Shown one piece after another: positions 27,491 to 40,870 of a DNA stretch of 64,000 nt (the first letter of the stretch is position 1; every line of letters starts with the position of its first letter). The stretch lies in assembly GCA_034620365.1 (NCBI GenBank), contig JAQGEQ010000123.1, positions 248,001 through 312,000 of the forward strand, written 5' to 3'. A program made the translations under genes and the position numbers. Source of the DNA: Pegea sp. RAD2-039. Lineage: Eukaryota; Chordata; Thaliacea; Salpida; Salpidae. The notes under the pieces are model-generated. The model searched no databases, was not told where the DNA came from, and was given only the letters and a program-made list of their open reading frames with translations.

Positions 27491-29280
27491 ACCTTTCATT
27501 AATTTGATTATCAAAAAATTGTATTTGGAAGATATCCATTTTGTAATAACAATACAGTAGCTACGAGGTAAAAGCTAGAAACTTTGCTTTTATTTTTATG
27601 TTTGTTTTGTGACGTTTCAAAAGCCGTAATAATGGATAAACCTATTTAAACATTAGGTAAGTATATAAAAAGTAAACATATCCCTTAAACATTACCCTAA
27701 TTAGATTTTTTGTCATTAAGTATGCCACCAGTTAAGCATAGTTTTAAAATTCTAAAAATTAAATGTTTTGAAAATTTTTAGAATTTTGTTTAAACTAAAA
27801 GAACTCTTATATTTAAGGGTTGCGAGGCAAAACACTTAAGTTTTTCCCATCTCTTTTAATATTTTTATTATTTATACGAAAAAATAAAAACAAAATTTTT
27901 GCATCATTAACATTGTTATTTGTTTGTTTTATTTGCCGAAAAAAAACATATAGAACTAATTACGTGACTATTTATTATTTTACTACTTATTTCAGGGTTA
28001 AAGTTTTGATAAAAAATTACTTTTTTTGTTCACAGTTAGTTGAGCCAAATTCAAAACAATTAATACTTCAAAAAATATGTTTATTTGTTAAGTTTGTTAA
28101 GTTTATAACTGAATTAGTTTTAAATTAAAGTTTTATCAGAAATCTAGTTTTAATATAATTAATATGATTTATGAAAAGGGTGTCTATTGTGCGCTGTTGT
28201 TTAAATTTATGGTTTCAATTTTACAAATAACAAACATTGAAAACCAATTACTGTTAAAAACATGAATTTGCTAAACATTTTCGAAAATACTCATTATTAG
28301 TTTATAAAGAAAATTATAATTTAGTTTTAGCATCTTTTTAAAAATAGTAAAGTATATTTTCCTTCTAGAAAAATCTATAGAGATGTTTTTTTTTCAACAG
28401 ATGAACATTGGTTTTTTATTTAGTTATTAGAAAAATAAGAAACTGAGACATTTTTTGAAAGCTTTGAAAATAAAACATGATTTCTTGGATAAAAATAGAA
28501 TGAAATCTATGCTACTTGTTTACTGACGTCATTAATTTCAAAATAAATAACGATTCCAACATATACAACGATTCTAACATCTGCTCTTGATGTTTTAATC
28601 TTGTGAAAATCATAAGAACTTCCTTTTTGTAATTTGTTACTGATCTTAATAACTTTTAGATCCCCTTTTTTTTAGATTTTTGCTACTTTTAAATTAAATA
28701 GGTCAAAAGATTCGTTTTAAACACAATAGTTCTTAATTCTAACTTTATAAAGTAAACAACCATTCACATGATTAGATTGTATTCTGGGTGAATCAAAGAG
28801 CACGACAGCTTATGTGGATTACAAGTCACGTGAATGGCAAGTCAAGTTAAAAAGAAACTTTTTGTGATTGAAGTTTTAAATGTCCACATTCATAGTTTGA
28901 AGAAAATTTTTAGTAAAATAATGGATTGAAAAACTAGCTGTTTACCATATCGCAACTATTTCACCAGAAAATAAGATACATCTGTTGTTAAGCTTTCATA
29001 GCCATATTCATGAAGTTCCCCAATTCGATTTGTTTGATGATATGACGTTTCTCGATGCCTTTTAACGTTTGCTTCGTCTACTGCATATCCATGACGTCAT
29101 TAGATCGGTAATGACATCTATAGGACTAACGAATTTTGCATCTATCACAACCGCTGAAGTTAGTTAGTGATCTGCTCTTGATATTCTCCAATAAGTCTTT
29201 TAACACCAACTTGTTTACTGCTGATCTAACTTCCGCTGGGTGGCGATAAGATTCAATGCTCTATCAAATATAAAAATATC

Positions 29281-29470
29281 AACAACTAATCATCATCATG
29301 ATGTAGTCAGTAACATACAATCATTAAATGTAATCATCAACATCCAATCCTCACCATCCGATGATCAACATCATCAATATTAGATAATCATCATCTAATG
29401 ATCAACATCCGACCATCAACACCCAATAATTAACCTCTGATTCAATATCTGATCATCAACAACCGATCAC
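29281..29470 (+). repeat. ATCAACATCCG minisatellite, L3
   Basis: It has an extra 'atc' triplet near 29290 and 'catccaatcctcaccatcc' near 29340, a variant shared in part with the 38823 unit. Confidence 0.75.
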
Positions 29471-29641
29471 TTAAATTGAAATATAAATTTTGATAACCAA
29501 ATAATGACCAATTATATAATCTTTATTTTTACCATTCATACTTTACGTTTCATAACATTTGTTTTAACTTTATACTTTTACAAATTATACTCAAAACATT
29601 TCTATTAAAATCAAATTTATTAAATTTAGTAATTTCATAGG

Positions 29642-29667
29642 ATTAAAATTTAATATTAAATTTTAAT
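29642..29667. repeat. Perfect 26-bp AT palindrome, L3
   Basis: It is identical to 4292-4317. Confidence 0.85.
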
Positions 29668-31928
29668 TTATTATTTAATAACTAAATTTATTAAGTTTAG
29701 CAATCTTTAAACTCCTGCCGACAATTTTTTGCTATTTCATAAAGTTTGAGTTTTATACAAGTCTTAAAACCAATATCGTAATAAAAAACTTTAGCTACCA
29801 GATAAAAATCAAAAATTTCTCTTACAATTTTAAGCTTGTTGTTATGATGTTTTATAAGCCGTAAGAATAAATAAAGCCTAAGGGTAAGTACAAGATCGTA
29901 AACATTACATTTAACAAATTTGTTGTATTTATATATGTCACCTTTCAAAGACAGTTGTAAAATTCTACAAAGTAAGTTATTGTTTACAAATTTTTTTGGA
30001 GATTTCACTTAAAACTAAGAAAAATCTTATTTTTTAAGAGTTGTGAAGAAAGGCACTTAAACCTATTCCATCTCTTAAATTTAAGTTATTTATGCATAAC
30101 AATTAATAACAAAGTTTCTACATCATCAACATTTTCAATTTTTTGTTTTGTCGAAAAAGAATAAATATTTATCTTACTTTTATTGTCTGTATTTTGATTC
30201 AGGTTTACTTGATTGGAATTTAGACTTATCTTATTAACTCTACCAAACTTTCAAATTTGTTTTTATAATTTTTGATATTCATCATTTCCTAGTCATCTTA
30301 AAACTTTTTTATCTTTTTTATCATTTCCTGATCTTTAAAATTTTCTGATCCTTATTATCAATTAGCTTCTATCAGCTGTTTATTTTAACCACAGTTTAAT
30401 GTTTTCTAACAAGTTTTGGACTTTCATCGTTTTGCGAAATTGTTTATTTTGTGACACTTTTTATTTGCCGCATATTGATGCATGCTGCTTATTTTTATCT
30501 AAAATCATTAAATTCAAATTATATAATAAGATAAACTTTTTTTAAGATGAAGCCTAGAATGCGACAAAAGTGACATTTGCGACTACAAATAAACTGGCGA
30601 CCCCTAGCGGATAATTTTAGTGATACAGATATTAAATTAAACTTTTTGTAGAAGTTACTTTTGCTGTGTTACAGATTATAAATCTGTTGATTACCAGGCA
30701 ATAAAATGGAAATTCAGTTTCAAAATTGTTTCCGATGCTTTTAATAACTTTTATTGACAAAATAATTTATATTAATTGCTTACACAATTTCAAGTGTTTA
30801 GAAAATCTAAATCATTTTTAAGTTTTATCATAAAATGGTCATCACAGATTGTTTAATGGACTATATATTGAATACAACTATTGAAAACAAAAACAAAATA
30901 GAAGTAAATGATAATTATTATTCCACATGAAGTTTTTACCATTTAGTTTTTTCATTTAGTGAGTACTTTATTGTAAACTTAATATAAAATATTAAATCTA
31001 AAGAACTTGAAAACTTTTTAAATTAATACAAAAGAAGAAATGAAAAATCATTTATTTCAATTTGTTTAGTTTTTATGAAAAATAATGCGAGTTTACACAT
31101 AAATTAAATTTGAAAATAATATTTGTTTAAAGTTTGTTGAGCTAAATTCAAAACATTTAATTCTTTAAAATAAGTTTTTTGGTAAGTTTTTTATAACTTG
31201 ATAAAATTTAAGTTCTAATTTTTATCACAAATCTAATCTGAGTACAGTTAAGTTAAAGTTTTTATTGAACAATTTAATAGTTATTTTTTAATTTCAAATG
31301 AGAAATTTGAAAGTCCTAAAGAGTAATTTTGAAAATAAAAGCCACTAGCAACCATCCACTTGCTACAAGAAGTTACCAAAAAATCACTGACAACCAGTTG
31401 TAACTCACGTGATAAAACGACAAATCAGTTGAGTAGACGTCAAGTTACACTAGAAAATAAAAAGTCAGGTGAACAAAAAACACCGCTCACTTATTTTTTT
31501 CGAGTAAAGTTTCAAGTCTCCAAATTCAAAAATTGTAGAAAAAGGGAAAAAGAAACAATTAAATAATCAAACCAAAGCTACCGTTTTGCAAATACGTCAT
31601 AAAAAGCGATAGAAGAAAGAAGAAATAACTTGTTGTATAACCATCTTCATCACTATATCTAAGAACAAGTCAAAATGCTTTCTAATGCTAATTACTTGAT
31701 GATCTCACTGTGGCACTCTTTGATACCATTAAACACTTCTTATATCTGCTGCATGTTTATGATGATCTGAGTCATTTAATGATTACGTCATCTGGACTAG
31801 AGAATTGCTTTTTTTGCTTCATCTTTGCTAAAGTCATTTCAGAAAAGACCCTAGAACAATTTGATAGCTTTATCAGCAGGAAAAAACTAATGTTAACTGA
31901 AAAATATAATATTAGGCGCTGACTAATC

Positions 31929-32004
31929 AATGTGGCCAAGCTGGTTAGGCGGAAGGGTAAAAATCCATTAACACTACTTTTGTAGGTTGAAATCAGGTCG
32001 AAAA
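31929..32004 (+). repeat. tRNA-like module in monomer 3 of L3
   Basis: It differs from L1 at one base ('ggcggaagggtaaaa'). Confidence 0.48.
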
Positions 32005-35000
32005 TGTATTTTTCATTTATTGTCATTTGTCATCAAGCCTACAAAATCCTTTCAAAATTTAAAGTCTTCGTTTTGTCGTAATAGAAGCTGGTAGAATAGT
32101 TAAAGCTTAAAAAAAGGTAAATGTTGTACACATTACCTAAAATAGATTGTTGTTTCTGAAATAGTCAAAAAGAGTTTAATAATTTTATAAAGTAAATTTT
32201 CGAGAAAAAATACATGAAACATTTCTTAGAAATTTCACTTAAAACTATGAAAACTCTGTAAGGCACTGAATATTGCTCCATTTTCTAATAACTTGTTTTT
32301 ATTTTCAAAAAATTTAAAACAAACATTAAACTTCATAAACATTTAAAATAATTAAATGTTTTGCATTGCAAGAAGAAATATTTACCCTCTGCTTTGTAAA
32401 TGAAGTTTACTGGAATTAAATTAAGATATAACAAAGTAACTCAGCATAATTTTCAAAAATGTTTCAATCATTTCTGATATGTATAACTTCCCGGTTATTT
32501 TCATAAGTTTTTGTTTTGTCTTCTTTATCATTATCGATCTTCAAAACTTAAATATTTAATTCAAAAGTTTTGTTGTTAATTTTTAAAATTTTAAAACAAC
32601 CTTTTTGAACAAAAACATTTTGACTAAGCTGGTTTTAATGACGGTTTTAAACCATAAAATTAAAAAATTAACAATAACATCTACAAAATTTGTATAAATA
32701 AACAGCTTTATAAAAATAATATATTTTAAGAGTATTTTACTAAGCAAGTTAAATAATTTTTAACTGTTATTTTAAATGAATAATTTATTTTAAAACTGCA
32801 TTGTGTCTTATATAAAAATTACCATAAAAGTTATAAAATTTTATACTTAATTTATTTATGAAATCTTTATTTTTTGATATAACTAAACAAGTATACTTTT
32901 GAATATAAATAAATTAATACTTTTGTAGCAATTCAAAACAATTATTAACATCTTTTAAAAAAAGCCATAATCTCCATACTAATCGAATTTCGTTTTTGCC
33001 TTAGTTTAATTCTTATTTTAAAATACAATTGTTATTATTTTTGAAGGTGTCAGACTTTTTCTATATAAACTTAATAATTTTTCTTATAAGTTTGCATGTA
33101 TTTTAATTTATATTAATCTCTTGATAATCATTCTATATTATTATTTAATTTTTTTGTATCCAAACTTTTTAATATTTACATCTATATTGAATAATTTCAT
33201 GATGAAAATACGTTTTTCTTTTTAAAAACTTAACTGTTTAGCTCCTGGATGTGACTCGGATTAAAATCTCCTTTGAAAAGAGTTGATTACTTTTTCTTAT
33301 CAAGATGCTACATAGAAATGTTTATATATTTTCCATTATAGATTCTTTCAAGAACTGTTTATTGAAATAATTTTTTAAATTGTATATTTATTTAGTTGAT
33401 TTTATTTTTATTTAAAGGAAAAGCTTTTCTTGGCTGTACATTTTTTTCAACTTCTCTATTAATCTATTTTGTGGTTTTAAATATTGTATACTTTTATGTT
33501 TTATTTATTATAATCAGGTTTTATCATTTTATACTTTTACTCTATAAATATATTTTATATCTAGTTCTTGCAGAATTGAACATCAATAAAAATAGTTTTA
33601 ATTAATATTTTTGATTGTATCACTGCTAGGTAAGTAATTAAAATAAATGTTGATTACTAAAATAATAAGTGTATAAGTTAACTTGATTCACTTACATATA
33701 AGTTATTAAAATTTAGATTTGTGTATAAGTGTTTCATTTTGTTACATTTATAATAAGTGGCTGTCTTAATATTTGTTTTAAAAATGATAATATTCTATTT
33801 AAAAAAGATTTCTCAACAAAGTCTTGATAAATGATATCTTTTTCAAATAAAAATTAAGTTCTATTTCTTCCAATCACTATTGCAAATATTTTGTGCTTTA
33901 ATACTTTGATTCAAATAATTATTTATTGTTGGCTTTCAAAATAATGTTTTTCTTAGTTTTTGAACTTTTGCTTTTAGATAATTTAAATTAAAGTCGAAAT
34001 CACTATTAATTCCTTTTTATTCAAATTAATGAGTCAAAATATTATACCAATTTATCTTTAAAACTTTTACAGTTATCAAACATCATTGATTAAAGTTATT
34101 TATACAACTTAAAGATCCTACAAAGTCATTTCAACTCATTTTGTGGTGGGATTGTAAGTACATTTTTTTAACTTGAAAGTAATTCTTACTGATCTATAAA
34201 ATAGAATTTAAGATATTTAATTATCAGTTTGATGATGCGTTTTCAAGCAAAACTTGATTCAAGCAAAACAAATTAAAGTGAAAATATATGATTTGTATTT
34301 TTTATAATTAGCACTTTTGACCATCCAACACAAAATTTAAAAGTGAAACAAATTGTGATTTGCTCTTACTGCTCTTAACTGTCCATGTGGTGGAAGCGAA
34401 CAACTTTTTTCATAAAACATGGTATCTTTGTTTATAAAGTTAATCAAAGATTTTTTCAACTAGTGATGATGGGACTGATCTGAGTCATCACACCTAACAA
34501 ACAACTAGACATCAGTGTTACAAATTTCCTGGGCATCTTTGATGACAAACTCTTGAGACATGAACAGGTATTTGTAGATCACTTTTGACTATTACTCAGT
34601 TCATTCATTAACTAAATTTTATCCATTGACAGCTACCAACTGGTATCTTGGATGAGATTTGGTTTTCTTCTTCACATTTCAAGGATCTCATTGAAGTCTG
34701 ATGTCAAGTCAATATTATATTTAGGATATCAACTCACTAAACATGCTGCCAGCTTCATTTGTCGTTTCATAGTCAGCAGCAAATTCATATTATTTGAACA
34801 ATTTAGTGATATAAACATAATTAATTCCTTTAGTGAAATCACAAACATTTTATAAGTCAGTAGAAGAAAATTTTTAATTTAACAAACAAAACTCGAATTA
34901 ATCTATTTGTAAGAACTTTAATTGTTTTGTTAATTTCAAACTCATTAGATAAACAACATTTAAAATTATTTTTAATTATAGTAGTTGATCATCTAAACCA

Positions 35001-35329
35001 TCTCAATTATTTTCAGGATTCAAAATATTGCGGAACGGATTCCAGCATCTTCGGTTCTAATATAAATTAGAAGTTAATTTAAATACCCAAGTTTCAGTGT
35101 GAAAACGTTGGAAGGTATTTAAAAAATGTGAGGACTACTTGTAACAGATGATTATATTCAGAAAATTAAATAAATTAACCTTTCTAAGAAGATGGTGGTT
35201 CGAATGAAAGAAGCTGTAGATCTTATGGATTTTGGTAAATCTAGATGTTGATCTTACTACAAGCCTTGCCGAGTTGGAGTTGCTTTTAGAATTAGCAAAT
35301 ATTCTGCATTAATCTCATATTCTAAAACT

Positions 35330-36689
35330 ACATTACAAATTAGCAGATTAGATGTTAGTTGTGAGAAATAGTTTTCTATCTGGGGTTAATTTATCTTATC
35401 TGGATGATTACTTTTTACAGTTTGCTATTTAAGTCGTGATAAGACCTTATTTTTTCTTTTTTTATTTGATTATCTTACGTTTTGATCCAGTAAAACGTCT
35501 ATTTTATGATACTTTAAACTTTTCTTATAATTCTTCAAGCAACTCTTCTTAAACCAAATTGATGTGATTCATGTTTTAGTTTGGCTTTTGATAATTATTT
35601 GAGATTACGATTCTAAGCAGCTTTAGCAAGTTAGGTCATAAGTTAGTTAATTGTATTTGCTAAATGAGTCCAATCAATCTCATCACTTCACCTTCGTCTA
35701 TTTTTTGTTTTTAGTTTATGCGCTCTTAGATAAGTTTCAATGTATTTCTGCTCACTTCTTTGAATTCCTCTTCCAACTTAGTTTTCAATTCTTTTTGATA
35801 CAGCAAATTCTTTTTAGATTTTCAGCTCTATAAATAAAAACTACCTTTGATTTATTGTAGTCTTCTTGATTAGAGCTTTTATAGTTTTTCAGCTACAATC
35901 GAGGTTTTCTAAACAATAAATTTATTTTTTTATCTCTGCTACATCTTCTTATCAAACAAGTGAAGCTTTAAATCCTTAATGATATTTTATTCGCCACCAG
36001 AACTGTTATGTCAACTTCATTTTCATTTTTTCTCATCTTTAGTTCCAGAGAAATAGTCTCTGCAGATTTGACTGAAAATAAATCTACAAATAGATAAAAA
36101 ACTGTTAGTTTTCTGACATTCCGTGGTGATGTAATTGGTTGAATCTTTCATGCCTTAAAATTATCATTTTTAGGTTTAATTTGTAATAAACAATTATAAT
36201 CAATCTGTTAATTAGTTTCATTATCTTACATCTGAAGAACCTATAGAAGATCAAATTGTATCGCAAGGAAAGTGAGAGATATGGAATATAATTTTGACTT
36301 ATAAAGTATAGAGTCTGAAATCAGTTAAATTTTACTATCCAAGGGCGATATATAATTTAAACTACAAGTTTCAGTATAAGTCGAAGCAACTACTTAGTAC
36401 TTTGTCTCAACTCGTCATTTCTTAAAGTTAAATTTATTGATTTGTAGCACTACAGAGCTTTGTGTATCTGAATCTTATATACTAAACTATCAAAAAGGTT
36501 AAAACTAGTTTAATACAAATGATAACAGCGCTGAAAACCTGGTAACAATTAGAAGTCTGCAAAAAGAAGAATTAAATTATTTAATTTCGAGTTTCACATA
36601 ATCAACCAGTTTGCAGCCCTTACTACAAATCTTGTCGATATAAAAAAATAAGATTTTTTTCACCGCTATGAAAAATAAGAATTTAAATT
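35330..36689. repeat. S-unit-specific block, second copy
   Basis: This 1.36-kb copy is nearly identical to 19022-20430. It has a private 9-base addition ('gtgattcat' near 35565) and the deletion described for the first copy. It contains a 60-codon open frame at 35651-35833 that is not preserved in the first copy, so I do not treat it as a gene. Confidence 0.8.
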
Positions 36690-36842
36690 TAGACATTTAA
36701 TTTGATTTGGTTTACCAAGTAACCCGGAAATTTCATAAAAACTAAAAGAAAATTTAATGTGGCTTCTAAAATAATTTTTACAAAAAATTGACATCAAAGC
36801 AAATGTTAAAACAATGAGCAACAATTAATATGATAATAAAGG

Positions 36843-37055
36843 CTGGTGATGTGGATGCAAGCCAAGTAAGAAAACGACAACCTTCGTGGAAAGACGATAA
36901 TTTGGTTTAAAAGAAGTCAGATTCTGTGACAACAAGTCATGTGAACGACAAGTCAATAGAGAAGATGACAGATCGAGTGGAAAGGCGAAATAATATGTGA
37001 ATCACAAATGACGCACAGTACGAGTCACGTGAATCAGAAGTCATCGTGAAAACAT
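36843..37055 (+). repeat. GACAAGTCAnGTGAA minisatellite, S unit
   Basis: It restores 'acaacaagtcatgtgaacg' where the chimeric unit has 'acaaaaagtaatgtgaacg', so this copy is closer to the motif consensus. Confidence 0.6.
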
Positions 37056-40005
37056 GCTTAATTATTGCTTTTGGATTGAAGTTGCAAATGTTGAAATTCA
37101 AATTTGTAAAAAATAATTAATCAAACAATAGAATCAACTAAGTAGTTAATAAATTGCAGTTATGTCGTCAAACACAAGGAAAGAAATTCAAATAAACAGC
37201 TTTATTATAACAATGTAATTTAAGAGTATTTTACCAAACCAGGTTAAATAATATTTAACTGTGGTGTTAAATGAATAATTTATTTTATAACTGCATTGTG
37301 TCTTATATAAATATTTCCATAAAAGTCATAAGGTTTTAAATTTTTTTTATTTATGTAATCTCTTTTTGTTGATAAACCTAAACAAGTATACTTTTGAATA
37401 TAAATAAATTAATGCTTTTGCAGCAATTCAAAACATGTATTAACTTCTTTTAAAAAAAGCCATAATCTCCATACTTTTCGATTTTTGTTATTGCCTATTA
37501 AGTTTAATTCTTAATTAAGATACAAATGTTTTATTTTTTAAAGTGTCAAACTTTTTCTATATGCACTTAATAATTTTTTGTATAAGTTTGCATGTATACT
37601 AATTTATATCAATCTATTCATAATAACTGTTGATTATTAATCCAGTTTCTTGTATAAAAACTTTTTATTTCTTACATCTATATAAAATTAGTTCATGATG
37701 AAAAAACGTTTTTATTTTCACAAGCTTAATTGTTTACTTCCTGGATATGACTATGATTAAAATGTTTTTTAAAAAGAGTTGATTACTTTTTTCTTGTCAA
37801 GATGCTACATATAAATGTTTATATTTTTCCATTATAGATTCCTTCAAAAATTGTTAATTGAAATGATTTTTTAAATTGTATATTTAATTAATTGATTTTA
37901 TTTTTATTTAAAGGAAAAGCTTTTCTTGGCTGTACATTTTTTTCAACTTCTCTATTAATCTATTTTGTTGTTTTAAATATTGTATACTTTTATCTTTTAT
38001 TTATTATAATCAGGTTTTATCATTTTGTAGATTATAATTTTATACTTTTACTCTATAAATATATTTTATATCTAATTCTTGCAAGATTGAACATCAATAA
38101 AAATAGTTTTAATTAATATTTTTGATTTTATCAATGCTAGGTAAGTAATTAAAATAAATGTTGATTACTAAAATAATAAGTGTATAAGTTAACTTGATTC
38201 ACTTACATATAAGTTATTAAAATTTAGATTTGTGTATAAGTGTTTCATTTTGTTACATTTATAATAAGTGGCTGTGTTAATATTTGTTTTAAAGATGATA
38301 ATATTCTATTTAAAAAAGATTTCTCAACAAAGTCTTGATAAATGATATCTTTTTCAAATAAAAATTAAGTTCTATTTCTTCCAATCACTATTGCAAATAT
38401 TTTGTGCTTTAATACTTTGATTTAAATAATTATTTATTGTTGACTTTCAAAATATTGTTTATCTTAGTTTTTGAACTTTTGCTTTTAGATAATTTAAATT
38501 AAAGTCGAAATCACTATTAATTCCTTTTTTATTCAAATTAATGAGTCAAAATATTATACCAATTTATCTTTAAAACTTTTACAGTTATCCAAAATCATTG
38601 GTTAAAGTTATATATACAACTTAAATATCCTACAGAGTCATTTCAACTCATTTTGTGGTGGTATTGTAAGTACATTTTTTTAACTTGAAAGTAATTCTTA
38701 CTGATCTATAAAATAGAATTTAGGATATTTAATTATCAGTTTGATGATGCGTTTTCAAGCAAAACTTTAATGACCACTATTAAAGTGAAAATATATGATT
38801 TGTATTTTGTATAAACAGCACTTTTGACCATCCAACACAAAATTTAAAAGTGAAACAAATTGTGATTTGCTCTTACTGATCTTAACTGTCCATGTGGTGG
38901 AAGCGAACAACTATTTTCATAAAACATGGTATCTTTGTTTATAAAGTTAATCAAAGATTTTTTCAACTAGTGATGATGGGACTGATCTGAGTGATCACAC
39001 CTAACAAACAACTAGACATCAGTGTTACAAATTTCCTGGGCATCTTTGATGACAAACTCTTGAGACATGAACAGGTGTTTGTAGATCACTTTTGACTATT
39101 ACTCAGTTCATTCATTAACTAAATTTTATCCATTGACAGCTACCAACTGGTATCTTTGATGAGATTTGGTTTTCTTCTTCACATTTCAAGGATCTCATTG
39201 AAGTCTGATGTCAAGTCAATATTATATTTAGGATATCAACTCACTAAACATGCTGCCAGCTTCATTTGTCGTTTCATAGTCAGTAGCAAATTCTTATTAT
39301 TTGAACAATTTAGTGATATAAACATAATTATTTCCTTTAGTGAAATCACAAACATTTTATAAGTCAGTAGAAGAAAATTTTTAATTTAACAAACAAAACT
39401 CGTATTAATCTATTTGTAAGAACTTTAATTGTTTTGTTAATTTCAAACTCATTAGATAAACAATATTTAAAATTATTTTTAATTATAGTAGTTGATCATC
39501 TAAACCATCTCAAATATTTTCAGGATTCAAAATAATGCGGAACGGATTCCAGCATCTTCGGCTCTAATATAAATTAGAAACTTATTTAGATTCCCAATTT
39601 TCAGTGTGAAAACGTTGGAAGGTATTTTTAAAATGTGATAACTACTGATAACAGATGATCATATTCAGAAAATTAAACAAATGAATGTTTCTAAGAAGAT
39701 GGTGATTCGAATGCAAGTAGCTGTAGATCTCAAGGAATGTAGTAAATTTGCATAATGGTCTTACTACAAACTATGCCGAGTTGTAGTTGCTCTTAGAATC
39801 AGTAAATATCCTGTAATAATCACCTATTCTAAAACTACAACATGAAAATTTTAGACATTAAATTTGATTTGGTTTACCATGTAACCCGGAAACATTTGTA
39901 AAAATAAAAAGAAAATTTAATATTGCTTCTAAAATAATTTTTTATAAAAAATTGACAAAAAAGCACAAGATAAAACAATGAGAAACAATTCATATTGTAA
40001 AGAAG

Positions 40006-40208
40006 GATAGATGACAAGTCAAGTGAGGAAACGACAACCCCTCTGGAAAGACGACAACTTGGATGAGAAGAAAGATTTTGTGACAACAAGATATGTGAAA
40101 GATAACTCAAGTGAACAGACGACAAGTCATTCAAAAGAGAAGAAGTGAAGACGAAAAATGATTTGAATCACAAATCACAGAGAAGTGAATCAGAAGTCAT
40201 TTTGACGG
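40006..40208 (+). repeat. GACAAGTCAnGTGAA minisatellite, 38823 unit
   Basis: This is L-type in layout, with 'acaacaagatatgtg' as a private variant. The monomer 2 stretch lies at 42175-42225. Confidence 0.6.
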
Positions 40209-40784
40209 CTTATTTATTGTTTTTGGAGTAAAGTTGCAAATGTCCAAATTAAAATTTGTAAATATTAATTAAACAAACTATAGAATCCTTTAAGTAGTTA
40301 ATAAATTACATTTATGTCTTCAAGTGTACAAAAACAACAAGAAAAGTACCAGTAGTTCAACCACCATCTCCTCTCATGAAGTTCCCGGATGGTATTAACT
40401 TGCTAACATCATTGACAGTTATTTTTCGCCATTTAATACATGCTTTATATGATGCGCATCTATAATTTTTATAATTAAATTGGTGATGGCGTCATCAGGA
40501 CTACAGTATTTGGCAACTAGCACCAGCAGTGAAAATAGTTGGTTATCTATTTTTGCTATTCTCCTGAATGTCTTCCATCTCAACCCAAACTTGGTTATCT
40601 AATAAGAAACTAGTTTCAAATTATCGTCAAATTTTATTTTTATCTATTACCATTTGTTTTGTTGATAAAGTTTAAATATTAAAAGTAATTAAAAATAAGT
40701 TAAAACAATTAAAAATAAAATTGATTAGTTTATCTAAAATTTTTAAGAATTCTTTTTTAAAGTCAAATAGTCTATCAGCGATCC

Positions 40785-40870
40785 ATTGTGGCCTAAAGGG
40801 CAGGACAAGAGAGTTGATATGCGCTGCGTCTTACATGCGCAAGTTTGAATCCTACCAACCACCTTTCATT
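40785..40870 (+). repeat. tRNA-like module in monomer 1 of the 38823 unit
   Basis: Box B 'agtttgaatccta' is kept at 40852-40864. The middle reads 'gcgtcttacatg', shared with L2 rather than with L1 and L3, a further sign of mosaic exchange. Confidence 0.48.

Larger units (their letters stand above)
25324..34315. repeat. Higher-order tandem repeat, full unit L3
   Basis: This is a third full-length L copy (8992 bp), collinear with L1 and L2. It contains the 130-bp segment near 25723-25852, both tRNA-like modules (27405-27490, 31929-32004), the ATCAAC minisatellite (29281-29470) and the conserved 26-bp palindrome. It ends with the 'cttgattcaagcaaaac' variant, as L1 does. The first monomer shows small private changes, for example 'ccaccagttaagcatag' near 27725 where L1 and L2 read 'ccaaataaaaatcaagcag'. 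Confidence 0.93.
34316..38822. repeat. Short tandem unit S (4.5 kb)
   Basis: This unit shares the L unit start (34316-35330) and end (37190-38822). It lacks L1-equivalent positions about 1610-7385, the join lying at 37165-37190, and it carries an extra 1.36-kb block (35330-36689) absent from L. It also lacks the 130-bp segment found after L1 position 400. S could be a deletion derivative that gained a block, or an older sister unit. Its divergence from L in the shared parts (for example 'agaagttaatttaaatacccaag' against 'agaaacttatttagattcccaa') is greater than that between L copies, which favours long separate histories. Confidence 0.9.
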
